From an uncultured Phascolarctobacterium sp. (lineage in GTDB: Bacteria > Bacillota > Negativicutes > Acidaminococcales > Acidaminococcaceae): 34,361 bases of DNA. A program made the position numbers and the translations under genes. The notes beneath the pieces were generated by a model. That model was not told the origin of the DNA. It ran no database searches and saw nothing but the letters and a program-made list of their open reading frames with translations. The DNA lies in contig UQZN01000024.1 of NCBI GenBank assembly GCA_900545535.1, forward strand, positions 1-34,361, given 5' to 3'. Positions 7,956 to 16,189 of this stretch are shown in pieces (positions within the stretch are counted from its first letter, which is position 1; each line of letters opens with the position of its first letter).

Positions 7956-9164
7956 CTATTCACGCCTTTCTACCTGCTGCACTATCGAGATTACATCGCC
8001 GTCGGCGACCTGTGTTCTGAGTTCTTCGCCCCAGCGTACGTCTTCTATACTGCGCAGGGCTTTGCCCGCATCTGTTTTCGTTATCGAATAACCTCTGGCA
8101 AGTACTGTCAGCGGCGATAAAGCATCGAGCCGCGCTGCCAGCAGGCCAAACTCATGCTGACGCTGACGCAGGATACTTTCCATCCTGCCCTGCAGCTGAC
8201 GCATCGCCATATCGGTGCGCTGCTGTAAAGGTTCCAGCCAGCGTTCCGGTCTGGTCAGAGCCCAGGAGTCCTGCAAACGCTGCAGCTTATGCTGCGCCTG
8301 TTCCAGCTGATGCAAAAGCACCCGCTCGCCACGGGCCGTCAATTCTTCAACATAACGCAGATAAGCGTCAGCATCAGCAACGACCAGCTCCGCTGCCTGC
8401 GAAGGTGTCGCAGCCCTGCGGTCGGCAGCAAAATCTGCCAAAGTAAAATCCGTTTCGTGCCCAACTGCCGAAACTACAGGTATTGCAGAAGCGGCAATAG
8501 CACGCACAACAGGTTCTTCATTAAAAGCCCACAATTCCTCTATAGAACCGCCGCCGCGTCCCACGATCAGGACGTCGGCCAAACGGTGTTTATTCATAAA
8601 TTTGATCGCTCTGACGATCTCAGCAGCAGAACCGTCCCCCTGTACCTTGACAGGAAAAAGCAGCAGCTTGATACCGCGATTGCGCCGTCTGGCAACAGTG
8701 ATCATATCGCGTACAGCTGCACCTGAAGGCGATGTTATCATACCGACTGTTTTCGGGTTCAGCGGCAGTTCACGTTTACGCTCGCTGTCAAACAGGCCTT
8801 CCTCAGTCAGTTTTTTCTTCAGCTGCTCGTAGGCCAGCATCAGATCTCCGGCTCCTAAGGGCAGCAGCAGGTCGGTATACAGCTGATAGACGCCGTCGCG
8901 CTCGTACACACCTACACGGCCGATAGCTATAACAGTATCGCCGTTTTGCGGTTCAAAACGCAGACTGCGCGCCTGATTGCGAAACATAACTGCTTTTAAT
9001 ACGCCGCCGGCATCTTTCAGGGTAAAATAGCAATGACCTGAAGCATAGCGCTTAAAGTTAGAGATCTCACCCTGGATCTGGATATTAGTAAAAGTGCGAT
9101 TGCCCTCCAGCAGGCTTTTGATCATTAAATTTATTTCGCTTACGGAATAAATCACTTCATTCAT
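7956..9164 (-). CDS. xseA: exodeoxyribonuclease VII large subunit
   Basis: This is the catalytic subunit of exonuclease VII. The N-terminal OB-fold (about residues 1-100; YSVSEINLMIKSLLE, then IQGEISNFKRYASGHCYFTL) binds single-stranded DNA. The catalytic domain includes MITSPSGAAVRDM, GRGGGSIEELWAFN and VSAVGHETDFTLADFAADRRA, all family hallmarks. A long helical region follows, then the C-terminal GYSI segment that contacts XseB. ATG 9164 (402 residues) matches the family start and is preceded by AGGGAG. The frame is open further upstream but that stretch belongs to the preceding gene. The start overlaps the end of the M22-like gene by eight bases. Confidence 0.96.
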   Translation of the reverse strand: MNEVIYSVSEINLMIKSLLEGNRTFTNIQIQGEISNFKRYASGHCYFTLKDAGGVLKAVMFRNQARSLRFEPQNGDTVIAIGRVGVYERDGVYQLYTDLLLPLGAGDLMLAYEQLKKKLTEEGLFDSERKRELPLNPKTVGMITSPSGAAVRDMITVARRRNRGIKLLLFPVKVQGDGSAAEIVRAIKFMNKHRLADVLIVGRGGGSIEELWAFNEEPVVRAIAASAIPVVSAVGHETDFTLADFAADRRAATPSQAAELVVADADAYLRYVEELTARGERVLLHQLEQAQHKLQRLQDSWALTRPERWLEPLQQRTDMAMRQLQGRMESILRQRQHEFGLLAARLDALSPLTVLARGYSITKTDAGKALRSIEDVRWGEELRTQVADGDVISIVQQVERRE

Positions 9165-10116
9165 AACGGCTTTCTCCCTGCCTGAACGCATATGCAGCAC
9201 AACCGGCAGCGTTATCCGGGCTGAAGCGGCTTTCCGGTATCCAGACCCTGATCCTGCGTTTAGCAAGCTTTTCTATCATATGGCTGCGGATATAGCTGTT
9301 AGAAGCAACTCCGCCGACCAGTAAAACGTCAAAAATTTCTTTCTGTGCCGCCACATTGCGGATCATTCTGCCAAAAGTTTCTGCCAGAGCATACTGCACT
9401 CCTGCCGCCAAAGCTGCAGGATCAGCACCGGACTCCAGCTTGCGTAAAGCCGCTGTTGCCGGACCGGACAAACTGATGTCACCCTGACGCACTGCTACCG
9501 GCACTTCGATGCAGTCGCCTGCTGTTGCAGCCAACCGCTCTAAAGCTGGACCGGCGGGGAACTGTAAACCCAGGGCAACCCCTACTCTGTCGATAAATTG
9601 ACCAGCGTGCAGGTCTTTACTGCCGCCTGCCTGAGTCAATTCATAATTACCGTCAGCACGTTTTTTCACTGCCAATAAATCGGTAGTACCTCCGGAAGCA
9701 TGCAAAAGCAGAAAACGGTCGGCATCAGGACCCTGTGCTGACCATAATCCGGCTTCCAAATGATTTTCCTGATGGCTGATCTCATGCAGCGGGATTTCGC
9801 TTGCAGCCGCCAGGGAACGCGCCAGACCTAAACCAACCAAAAAGGCCGGCATATACGAATTTTCCAGCGGCCGCGGCCGTGCAGAAACACCGATGCCAAC
9901 GATTTTCAGCGGCTTTGTAAAAAGTTCCTGCATCAGATCCGGCAGGTTACGAGTATGCTGAAACACCATTTCTGACTGCTGTAGTCCTCTGCCGCCCTGC
10001 TTTACCTGTAAGATCCTGCGGGCCTCGCCCACCAGTCTGCCTTCTCTGTCGATCGCTGCGACCGATGTCGTATAACAGCTGGTATCAATGCCCAGATAAA
10101 CCTCATTTTTATACAT
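9157..10116 (-). CDS. TsaD/Kae1 paralogue (peptidase M22-like, 'O-sialoglycoprotein endopeptidase')
   Basis: This 319-residue protein has the ASKHA-type TsaD fold but differs from true TsaD, which makes t6A in tRNA. It keeps the metal-binding pair HQENH (His115, His119) and a C-terminal SPDNAA Asp at about 301. The N-terminal motif reads GIDTSCYTTS, where TsaD has GIETSCDETS, and SGGTTD replaces SGGHT. Such paralogues are found near nusB and xseA in several Firmicutes and are usually annotated as peptidase M22, but a protease activity is not established. The start (ATG 10116, or GTG 10119) overlaps the nusB stop, so translation is likely coupled. No true tsaD lies in the window. Function is unknown. 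Confidence 0.85.
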   Translation of the reverse strand: MYKNEVYLGIDTSCYTTSVAAIDREGRLVGEARRILQVKQGGRGLQQSEMVFQHTRNLPDLMQELFTKPLKIVGIGVSARPRPLENSYMPAFLVGLGLARSLAAASEIPLHEISHQENHLEAGLWSAQGPDADRFLLLHASGGTTDLLAVKKRADGNYELTQAGGSKDLHAGQFIDRVGVALGLQFPAGPALERLAATAGDCIEVPVAVRQGDISLSGPATAALRKLESGADPAALAAGVQYALAETFGRMIRNVAAQKEIFDVLLVGGVASNSYIRSHMIEKLAKRRIRVWIPESRFSPDNAAGCAAYAFRQGESRYE

Positions 10117-10519
10117 CACTGCGAACCATTTTACCTAAAACTCCGTTGATAAACCGCGGAGTATCATCTGTTCCGTAAATTTTCGCTATTTCTACAGCTT
10201 CGTTGATCGCTACATTAGGCACCAGCTTTTCCGGTGCAAAAAACATTTCGTAAACAGCGACCCGCAAAATATTACGATCGACTGCCGGCATACGCTCTAA
10301 AGTCCAGTCAATAGCATATTCGCTTATTTTGGTATCGATAGCTTCATTATTGGTCAGAACGCCATTTAAAACATCCAGCGCATAAGCTCTGGCTTTTTCG
10401 GCGCTTTTATCCGCCCGTTCTTCAATAGCCGCGTCCAGCGCCGCTGTACTGTCGACCTGGGCAAAATCTATTTGAAACAAACTTTGTAAAACCAATTCCC
10501 TTGCAATCCTGCGAATCAT
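10109..10519 (-). CDS. nusB: transcription antitermination factor NusB
   Basis: NusB pairs with NusE (ribosomal protein S10) and binds boxA RNA to support rRNA transcription antitermination. The 136-residue, all-helical sequence begins RRIARELVLQSLFQIDF and ends with DDTPRFINGVLGKM, both family signatures, with ERMPAVDRNILRVAVYEM in the middle. A GAGAGGG site precedes ATG 10519. It follows the Asp23 cluster and precedes the exonuclease VII genes, as in other Firmicutes, except that folD is replaced by the TsaD paralogue. Confidence 0.96.
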   Translation of the reverse strand: MIRRIARELVLQSLFQIDFAQVDSTAALDAAIEERADKSAEKARAYALDVLNGVLTNNEAIDTKISEYAIDWTLERMPAVDRNILRVAVYEMFFAPEKLVPNVAINEAVEIAKIYGTDDTPRFINGVLGKMVRSDV

Positions 10520-10542
10520 ATTAGCCCTCTCTCGTCTAAAAT

Positions 10543-10770
10543 TTATTTATGGTAGCCGGGCGGCAGCAGTCTGTCCAGCCATTCCAGTAAGTCTTCTTTT
10601 TTATCCAGCTTGTTGCCCAGGAAGAACCCGGCAGTGATGCAGATCAGCAGAAAGATCGTCTGCAGAAAGCCTAACAGCAAAAACATCACGCCGATAAACA
10701 GTCCAAACAAAGAACCCAACAGGCGGCCGCGGTAATTCTTCCAAAGGTCACTTAAAATTTCGTTAAACAT
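10543..10770 (-). CDS. DUF2273 small membrane protein
   Basis: This 75-residue protein has two closely spaced hydrophobic segments (about residues 16-34 and 36-51), preceded by WKNYRGRLLGSLFGLFIG and followed by an acidic amphipathic tail, the pattern of DUF2273. Family members accompany AmaP and Asp23 in Firmicutes and are thought to belong to the same envelope-associated complex. The ribosome site AAGGAGG overlaps the amaP stop codon, so the two are probably translated together. The molecular role is unknown. Confidence 0.88.
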   Translation of the reverse strand: MFNEILSDLWKNYRGRLLGSLFGLFIGVMFLLLGFLQTIFLLICITAGFFLGNKLDKKEDLLEWLDRLLPPGYHK

Positions 10771-10783
10771 ACCGTCGTCCTCC

Positions 10784-11302
10784 TTAGCCTTTCGCTTTGA
10801 TCTGTTTGAAGAACAGGTCTATATCACCGATCTCCATACCCAAAACCTTTTTAATGGTATCGCGTACATTATATTTGATCTCATCGGTAGTTTCAGGAAT
10901 ATTGATGCCAGGTTCTATGGAAGCATTGATGCGGATACTGATATGGTCTTCGCCCATTTTAGCCTCGACCTTGACACCGTAAACGCCATAGACCTCTTTG
11001 GCGATCTCTGCTACATAATCTTCGATCGCGCTTTTGCCGACAGATACTTTGCCGGTATCAGCACTGCTGATCGTCAGCGAAGTCATGCCTGTGGCACCGA
11101 TACCTGCTATAAGCAGGCGCAGGCTCACCAGCAGAATAATAATACCTCCCACCGCATATTCCCAGTTACCGGGGATCGTCGCAAAGAAAGCAGTGATAGC
11201 GGTCTGGCCGATAATACCCAAGCTGCAAAGCACTACCAAAACTGCTACTACTGCCATCAAAAAAGTGTATAAAGTTAAAATAATTCTATCAGGTATTCCC
11301 AA
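10784..11302 (-). CDS. amaP: alkaline shock response membrane anchor protein AmaP
   Basis: AmaP anchors Asp23 at the membrane in Staphylococcus. This 172-residue protein has two N-terminal transmembrane helices (about residues 8-30 and 49-68), then a soluble Asp23-like domain with VSVGKSAIEDYVAEIAKEVYGVYGVKV and GINIPETTDEIKYNVRDTIKK. The start is a TTG preceded by GAGGAG, which lies across the end of asp23; six bases separate the genes. It is probably made together with Asp23 and DUF2273 to form a membrane-attached assembly. Confidence 0.88.
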   Translation of the reverse strand: MGIPDRIILTLYTFLMAVVAVLVVLCSLGIIGQTAITAFFATIPGNWEYAVGGIIILLVSLRLLIAGIGATGMTSLTISSADTGKVSVGKSAIEDYVAEIAKEVYGVYGVKVEAKMGEDHISIRINASIEPGINIPETTDEIKYNVRDTIKKVLGMEIGDIDLFFKQIKAKG

Positions 11303-11308
11303 AATAAC

Positions 11309-11812
11309 TCACTCCTCACTAAAGAAATTTTCATGGGCGGCGTCCATTTTTTCCAGGCTCTCTTCCAATTCACTCTTGGGTCGGCGCGCCACGCCCTGTA
11401 TATGCACATCGACGAATTTAACTTCATAACCAGTCATGTTCTCGATTGCTTCTTTGACCTTTTCCTGTATTTCCAACGCTATTTCAGGGATACATGAGCC
11501 ATATTCAACATTGACATAAACCGCTGCCGTGACCACATGTCCATCGACAGTGATCCGTACGCCTTTGGCAAAGCTTTTCTTGCCTAAAAATTCATTCAGG
11601 CCTTCGGCAAAACTGCCGCTCATACCAATAACACCGTTGACTTCCTGAGCAGCCAGACCGGCAACGATACTTATCACTTCGTCTGCGACCTTCACATCGC
11701 CGATCTCGTCCGGCAGCTGTTCTTCATTTACTATAGCCGCATCGGCCGCTTTTGCAGCCTGCGCTTCACCGATTTCCAATTCTTTCTCTTCAGTATCTAT
11801 TTTCAACACCAT
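11309..11812 (-). CDS. Asp23/Gls24 family envelope stress protein
   Basis: This family (alkaline shock protein 23, YqhY) forms abundant membrane-proximal assemblies linked to envelope stress, and in B. subtilis YqhY affects acetyl-CoA carboxylase. The Asp23 domain runs from about residue 37 to 140: DVKVADEVISIVAGLAAQEV, the GVRITVDGHVVTAAVYVNVEYG strands, and VKFVDVHIQGV. An acidic Ala/Glu-rich N-terminal extension and an acidic C-terminal tail flank it. The ATG is preceded by AGGAGGTG. It is the first gene of the long minus-strand operon. Confidence 0.93.
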   Translation of the reverse strand: MVLKIDTEEKELEIGEAQAAKAADAAIVNEEQLPDEIGDVKVADEVISIVAGLAAQEVNGVIGMSGSFAEGLNEFLGKKSFAKGVRITVDGHVVTAAVYVNVEYGSCIPEIALEIQEKVKEAIENMTGYEVKFVDVHIQGVARRPKSELEESLEKMDAAHENFFSEE

Positions 11813-11864
11813 GCCACCTCCTGTCTGTGCGGCAACAGAATATACTTACCCTATTTTGGTTTTA

Positions 11865-11873
11865 ATTATACCA
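11865..11873 (-). promoter_or_regulatory. extended -10 promoter of the asp23 operon
   Basis: On the minus strand TGG-TATAAT (-10 hexamer 11865-11870, TGn 11871-11873) sits just after the efp terminator and about 45 nt before the asp23 ATG. No good -35 hexamer is present at 16-18 bases, so recognition probably depends on the extended -10. It would drive fourteen genes. Confidence 0.65.
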
Positions 11874-11906
11874 CAACCACTGTCTGAATACTATGCATAA
11901 ATGCAT

Positions 11907-11941
11907 AAAAAAACAGCGGCGAAAATAAATCCACCGCTGTT
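11907..11941 (-). terminator. terminator after efp
   Basis: On the minus strand an AACAGCGG/CCGCTGTT stem with a 14-nt loop is followed by seven T. It starts 18 bases after the efp stop codon and separates the peptidase-efp unit from asp23. Confidence 0.88.
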
Positions 11942-11958
11942 TGAACAGTCTTTTTAAA

Positions 11959-12516
11959 TTATGCGCGTTCGATGTAGTCGCCGGTTCTGGTATCGATGCG
12001 AAGAACGTCGCCTTCGTTGATGAACAGAGGAACTTTAACAACATAGCCGGTATCCATTTTAGCCGGTTTGCTGCCGCCGGTAGCGGTATCGCCGCGGATG
12101 CCGGGGTCAGTCTCAATTACGGTCAGCTCAACAGTATTCGGCAGGTCAACGCCGAGAATACGGCCTTCGTAAACCATGATCTTAACATCCATGTTTTCTT
12201 TCAGGAAGTTCAAAGCATCGCCCAATTGCTCTTTCGTCAATTCGGTCTGCTCATAGTTTTCGTTATCCATGAAAACATATTGTCCGTCAGATTCATACAG
12301 GTACTGCATTTCGCGACGGTCGATACGTGCTTTCGGCAGACGTTCGCCTGCATTGAAGGTACGTTCAACAACGGAGCCGGTGCACAGATTACGCATTTTA
12401 GCGCGGACAAACGCCGCACCCTTACCAGGTTTTACATGCTGGAACTCAACGACTTGCCAGGCATCGCCGTCGATAGTAACAGTCACATTGGTTTTAAATT
12501 CGTTAGTAGAAATCAT
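11959..12516 (-). CDS. efp: translation elongation factor P
   Basis: EF-P relieves ribosome stalling at polyproline stretches. The 185-residue protein has the three beta-barrel domains, starting MISTNEFKTNVTVTIDGD and ending with ...TGDYIERA. The tip loop reads KPGKGAAF with Lys32 at the position that is modified in many bacteria. The loop resembles the B. subtilis form, where a 5-aminopentanol group is added, but the modification cannot be deduced here and no epmA or epmB is in the window. AGGAGG lies seven bases before the ATG. It follows the M24 peptidase by 23 bases, a common Firmicutes pair. Confidence 0.97.
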   Translation of the reverse strand: MISTNEFKTNVTVTIDGDAWQVVEFQHVKPGKGAAFVRAKMRNLCTGSVVERTFNAGERLPKARIDRREMQYLYESDGQYVFMDNENYEQTELTKEQLGDALNFLKENMDVKIMVYEGRILGVDLPNTVELTVIETDPGIRGDTATGGSKPAKMDTGYVVKVPLFINEGDVLRIDTRTGDYIERA

Positions 12517-12539
12517 AAATAGTCCTCCTATATAAAAAA

Positions 12540-13598
12540 TTAAACAATTTCCATCAGCTGTTTTTTAACCCCGGTCAGCACTTTTGCGCCTTCGTCGGTC
12601 AACACAACCGTGTCTTCTATACGTACACCGCCCTTACCGGGGATGTAAATACCAGGTTCAACAGTAAATGTCATACCAGGCTGCAAAACTACATTCTGGC
12701 CGCGTTTGTTGATATTCGGCATTTCATGGATTTCCAGACCGATACCATGTCCCAGCCCATGCACATAGTTTTCGCCATAGCCGCGGGAAGTTATATAATC
12801 CCTGACAACAGCGTCCAGTTCTGCACCGGTGATACCGGGTTTAGCATTTTTCAGACCGCGCCACTGGGCTTCTTCAACAATGGTATAAATTTCTTTATGC
12901 CACGAGTTGGCCATCCCCAAGACAACGGTACGGGTCATATCCGAATGATAGCCGTCATAAACGGCGCCGAAATCAAAAGTAATAAAATCGCCGATCTCTA
13001 CTGCCTTATCAGAAGCGATACCATGCGGCAGCGCAGAACGTTCACCTGAAGCTACGATAGTTTCAAAAGCGAGTTTTTCTGCTCCCAGGCTGCGCATATA
13101 GTATTCCAGACGGCCAGCCAGTGTTTTTTCAGTCATGCCGGGCTGTAATTCATCCAGCAGCCGCAGATATGCCTCGTCGGCAATTTTTACGGCGCGCCAC
13201 ATCAATTCCAGCTCGCGTTTATCTTTGACCATACGGATATATTTCAAATCGATGACCCGCAGATCTTTGCCGACTAAAATTCCCTGCAAAGTATTGAAGT
13301 CATTATAAGTGAAATAATCGCCGTCAAAGCCAACTATTTTAGCGTCCTGCGCCAGTTCGGCCACAGTCTGCCAGATATTTTCCGCATATTCGACGATATG
13401 GCAGCATTTGGCTTCCGCCCTTGCTTGATACAAATATCTGCCATCAGTGACAAGGACAGCCCGACGGTCATCGGCATAGAGAATGCTCGAATCACCTCTG
13501 AAGCCGGTCAAATAGCGAATTGTATTAACGTCTTTGATAACGACGCAATCCAAATGTTCTTTTTCCAGAAAATCAAAGATTTTACCGATACGCGGCAT
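12540..13598 (-). CDS. M24 family Xaa-Pro peptidase
   Basis: This cytoplasmic metallopeptidase probably cleaves after or before proline in short peptides (aminopeptidase P or prolidase; the B. subtilis equivalent next to efp is YqhT/PapA). The N-terminal creatinase-like domain covers residues 1-125 and the pita-bread catalytic domain the rest. All five metal ligands are visible: Asp209 (FDFGAVYDGY), Asp220 (HSDMTRT), His284 (GLGHGIGLEIHE), Glu314 (VEPGIY) and Glu328 (RIEDT). The 352-residue length is normal. ATG 13598 follows GAGG. An extended -10-like TGA-TAAAAT lies in the 71-bp gap upstream, so it may have its own promoter. Confidence 0.93.
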   Translation of the reverse strand: MPRIGKIFDFLEKEHLDCVVIKDVNTIRYLTGFRGDSSILYADDRRAVLVTDGRYLYQARAEAKCCHIVEYAENIWQTVAELAQDAKIVGFDGDYFTYNDFNTLQGILVGKDLRVIDLKYIRMVKDKRELELMWRAVKIADEAYLRLLDELQPGMTEKTLAGRLEYYMRSLGAEKLAFETIVASGERSALPHGIASDKAVEIGDFITFDFGAVYDGYHSDMTRTVVLGMANSWHKEIYTIVEEAQWRGLKNAKPGITGAELDAVVRDYITSRGYGENYVHGLGHGIGLEIHEMPNINKRGQNVVLQPGMTFTVEPGIYIPGKGGVRIEDTVVLTDEGAKVLTGVKKQLMEIV

Positions 13599-13669
13599 AA
13601 ATCCTTACCTCACTTTTTTTATAAAATAATACGATACCCAAATATTTTATCACACTTTTGACAATTTGC

Positions 13670-13900
13670 CTACAAAGCTTCATTAAAACTTTCAAGAATT
13701 TCTACTGCAAACGGCATATTTTCAATAATTTCCAAAACATCATTATAGGTATCAGGTGTACCACGCAAAAGAATAATGCCTTCCTGATGATCAACCGTGC
13801 TGACTAAAGCCAGATGCTCATAGCCTTCCATAATCCAGTTTACATCCGCTATACGCTCAGGCGCCACCTTTGCGTAGATGGTACTTCGGTCTTCTAACAT
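13670..13900 (-). CDS. DUF4911 domain protein
   Basis: This 76-residue protein belongs to DUF4911, a small family seen next to U32 peptidase genes in Clostridia and Negativicutes. It has a predicted beta-alpha-beta-beta-alpha-beta layout: IYAKVAPERIADVNWIMEGY, then LALVSTVD, IILLRGTPDTYNDVLEIIE and a final VEILES strand. This resembles an ACT/ferredoxin-like sensing fold, but that is my inference. The start overlaps the U32 stop by seven bases, so it is translationally coupled to that gene and may work with it. Function is unknown. Confidence 0.8.
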   Translation of the reverse strand: MLEDRSTIYAKVAPERIADVNWIMEGYEHLALVSTVDHQEGIILLRGTPDTYNDVLEIIENMPFAVEILESFNEAL

Positions 13901-15129
13901 ATTACCTTCCTCCGCAGCAGCGAATCGGGCAGCAGTGCCCTGTCGCTGACGATAGAAAATTTTTGCTGGGCATGCGGGGCGCAGTCGATACTTTCTCCGT
14001 CTGCATTGCGCATATCCTCTAATGTGAGCGGGAACAATTCCCCATCAGGCATCAGTATTTCCAATACCTCGCCGTTTTTTACATTGTTGCGCTGTTCGAT
14101 ATAAGCGCGTTTGGCAGCGGCATCATAAGCAAGCACGATACCGACAAAATCATGTGTCTGCTCGTAGCTGGAGGTCGTATAGACCTGTCCGTCACTGCCT
14201 GGCCTGCCAAAGGCAAACCCTTTCGTATACGGCCTGTGCGAAACTTTTTCCAATTCCTGACGCCAGACATCCGTCACCTGATAATTTTGAGGATCGTTCC
14301 AGTAAGCATCGATCGCCTTACGATAAACACTTACCACAGTCGCCACATAATGAATACTCTTCATGCGCCCTTCGATCTTCAGGCTGCAAATACCGGCTTC
14401 GGCCAAATCAGGGATATGGTCGATCAGACACAGATCCTTGGAATTCATTACATACGTACCGCGTTCATCCTCTTCAATATCAAAACCTTCGTCCGGGCGG
14501 TTTTTCTCGACCAGGCTGTATTCCCAGCGGCAGGCCTGCGCACAGGCACCGCGGTTGCCGTCGCGCCCCGTCAGATAACTGCTCAGCAGACAGCGTCCGG
14601 AATACGAGATGCACATTGCGCCATGCACAAAGGCTTCTAATTCGACCTCAGTCCTGGAGCCGATCTCCCGGATCTCCTCCAGCGACAGCTCGCGTGCCAG
14701 GACGACACGTTCAGCTCCCAATGCCTGCCAGGCCTGCACCGCCGCCCAGTTGCTCGTATTAGCCTGCGTGCTGACATGCAGCGGCATTGCCGGTACAGTC
14801 TGACGCGCTATATTCCAGACCCCCAGGTCAGAAATCAGCAGCGCGTCCACACCAGCCTGCTGCAAATCAAGCAAATAAGCAGGCAGCCTGGCTAAATCTT
14901 CGTTATGGGCAAAAATATTGACTGTCACATAGACTTTTTTACCAAGCCCATGCGCATAAGCAGCCGCTTCAGCAATTTCCTCGATACCGAAATTATTGGC
15001 AAAAGCGCGCAGCCCAAACATTTTGCCGCCCAAATAAACGGCATCGGCACCATAACGCAAAGCTATTTTACATTTTTCCATATTTCCTGCCGGCGCCAAA
15101 AGCTCCGGCTTACTTTTCATTCTTGTCAT
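13894..15129 (-). CDS. U32 family protein, TrhP-like tRNA hydroxylation enzyme
   Basis: U32 proteins were named peptidases, but TrhP (YegQ, B. subtilis YrrN/YrrO) hydroxylates wobble uridine to 5-hydroxyuridine using prephenate, and RlhA hydroxylates 23S rRNA. This 411-residue protein begins PELLAPAGNMEKCKIALRYG and has the conserved core HGAMCISYSGRCLLSS followed by NRGACAQACRWEY. Its four cysteines (Cys173, 180, 196, 200) could hold an iron-sulphur cluster. It resembles YrrO in length and in position after mltG. ATG 15129 is set by TAAGGA, whose TAA is the mltG stop. A collagenase role is unlikely. Confidence 0.9.
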   Translation of the reverse strand: MTRMKSKPELLAPAGNMEKCKIALRYGADAVYLGGKMFGLRAFANNFGIEEIAEAAAYAHGLGKKVYVTVNIFAHNEDLARLPAYLLDLQQAGVDALLISDLGVWNIARQTVPAMPLHVSTQANTSNWAAVQAWQALGAERVVLARELSLEEIREIGSRTEVELEAFVHGAMCISYSGRCLLSSYLTGRDGNRGACAQACRWEYSLVEKNRPDEGFDIEEDERGTYVMNSKDLCLIDHIPDLAEAGICSLKIEGRMKSIHYVATVVSVYRKAIDAYWNDPQNYQVTDVWRQELEKVSHRPYTKGFAFGRPGSDGQVYTTSSYEQTHDFVGIVLAYDAAAKRAYIEQRNNVKNGEVLEILMPDGELFPLTLEDMRNADGESIDCAPHAQQKFSIVSDRALLPDSLLRRKVIC

Positions 15130-15138
15130 ATTACTTCC

Positions 15139-16149
15139 TTACTGTGGTCCATGAATATCTTCGATCGCTTTCAAATGTTCGGCATAAGTTTTAGTAAAAC
15201 GGTGATGTCCGTCTTTTTCGGCAACGAAGTATAAATACTCTGTTTTTTCAGGATTCAAAACAGCCTTGATCGCACTTATACCGGGACTGGCGATCGGCCC
15301 TGGCGGCAAGCCGGGGTTCTGATAAGTGTTATAAGGATTTTTGATCCTGGTATCAGCGATGGTGATCTCTTCTTTTTGCGTACCCAAAATATACTGGATC
15401 GTCGTATCCGACTGGATCGGCATATAAATCTCCAGACGCCGCAGAAAAACACCTGCAATACGGGGCTGTTCTTCTTTAAAAACAGCTTCCATCTCTACCA
15501 GGGAAGCCATATTGACCAGATCCCTGATCGACATTTTCTGCTTTTCAGCTTCTTCCTGGATATTCTCTTTATTCATCTGCGTATTGAATTCCTTGACCAT
15601 CATGGCCAGCATCTCTTTTTCATTCATACCGATGTCAAACATATAGGTAGACGGAAAAATAAAGCCTTCCGCTTTATAAATAACATTGGGATCGCTGGTT
15701 TCCATATAGGGATACGGAGTATAGTTGCGGGCAGCTTCGATAAACTTTTCCGCAGAGCCCAAACCTTCTGCCTCAATCTTTTTAGCAGTTTTTACAACCG
15801 TATAGCCTTCCGGCACCGTAAATCTTATCCGCTGCACCTGCCCCTTCGACAAAACCTCAACGATCTCGCTGTTGGACATACCGGCTGTTATTTCATAGCG
15901 TCCAGCCTGCAGATCACGTTCTAATCCGCGAAACTTTGCTTCCAGCCGAAACGCTTCCGGTGTTTTTACCAATTTTTGCTTATGCAGCAGATTCGCGATA
16001 TCTGCTGTAGTCATTCCCGGCTCGACCGTGATCAGATACGGGCTGCCTGTCGCCAGCTCCTTATTGCTGCCAGTGTAGTTCAATACCCAGTAAGCACCTA
16101 CTACTACTACCAGAAAGATGCCTAAAATAAAGGGCAATACCTTCCTCAT
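15139..16149 (-). CDS. mltG: endolytic murein transglycosylase MltG
   Basis: MltG cuts nascent glycan strands near the membrane and sets peptidoglycan chain length. The 336-residue protein has one N-terminal transmembrane helix (residues 7-23), a LysM-like region (VEPGMTTADIANLLHKQKLV) and the YceG domain. The catalytic Glu is Glu219 in ASLVEMEA, followed by RIAGVFLRRLE and PIQSDTTIQY, with the C-terminal YNTYQNPGLPPGPIASPG. The catalytic motif usually reads ASIVEKE, so the Lys-to-Met change is minor. It is preceded by a strong terminator at 16190-16214 and no clear promoter follows, so it may depend on readthrough. Confidence 0.95.
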   Translation of the reverse strand: MRKVLPFILGIFLVVVVGAYWVLNYTGSNKELATGSPYLITVEPGMTTADIANLLHKQKLVKTPEAFRLEAKFRGLERDLQAGRYEITAGMSNSEIVEVLSKGQVQRIRFTVPEGYTVVKTAKKIEAEGLGSAEKFIEAARNYTPYPYMETSDPNVIYKAEGFIFPSTYMFDIGMNEKEMLAMMVKEFNTQMNKENIQEEAEKQKMSIRDLVNMASLVEMEAVFKEEQPRIAGVFLRRLEIYMPIQSDTTIQYILGTQKEEITIADTRIKNPYNTYQNPGLPPGPIASPGISAIKAVLNPEKTEYLYFVAEKDGHHRFTKTYAEHLKAIEDIHGPQ

Positions 16150-16189
16150 TTTTCCATTCCCTTCACGCCAGAGATAATAAAGCTCAAAA

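Noticed and set aside
9157..10116. Naming this gene tsaD
   Set aside because: Key motifs differ from true TsaD and the protein is nearer to the Firmicutes M22-like paralogue group.
13894..15129. Collagenase/protease role for the U32 protein
   Set aside because: The characterised relatives YrrN/YrrO and YegQ modify tRNA, and the conserved cysteine pattern fits that group.
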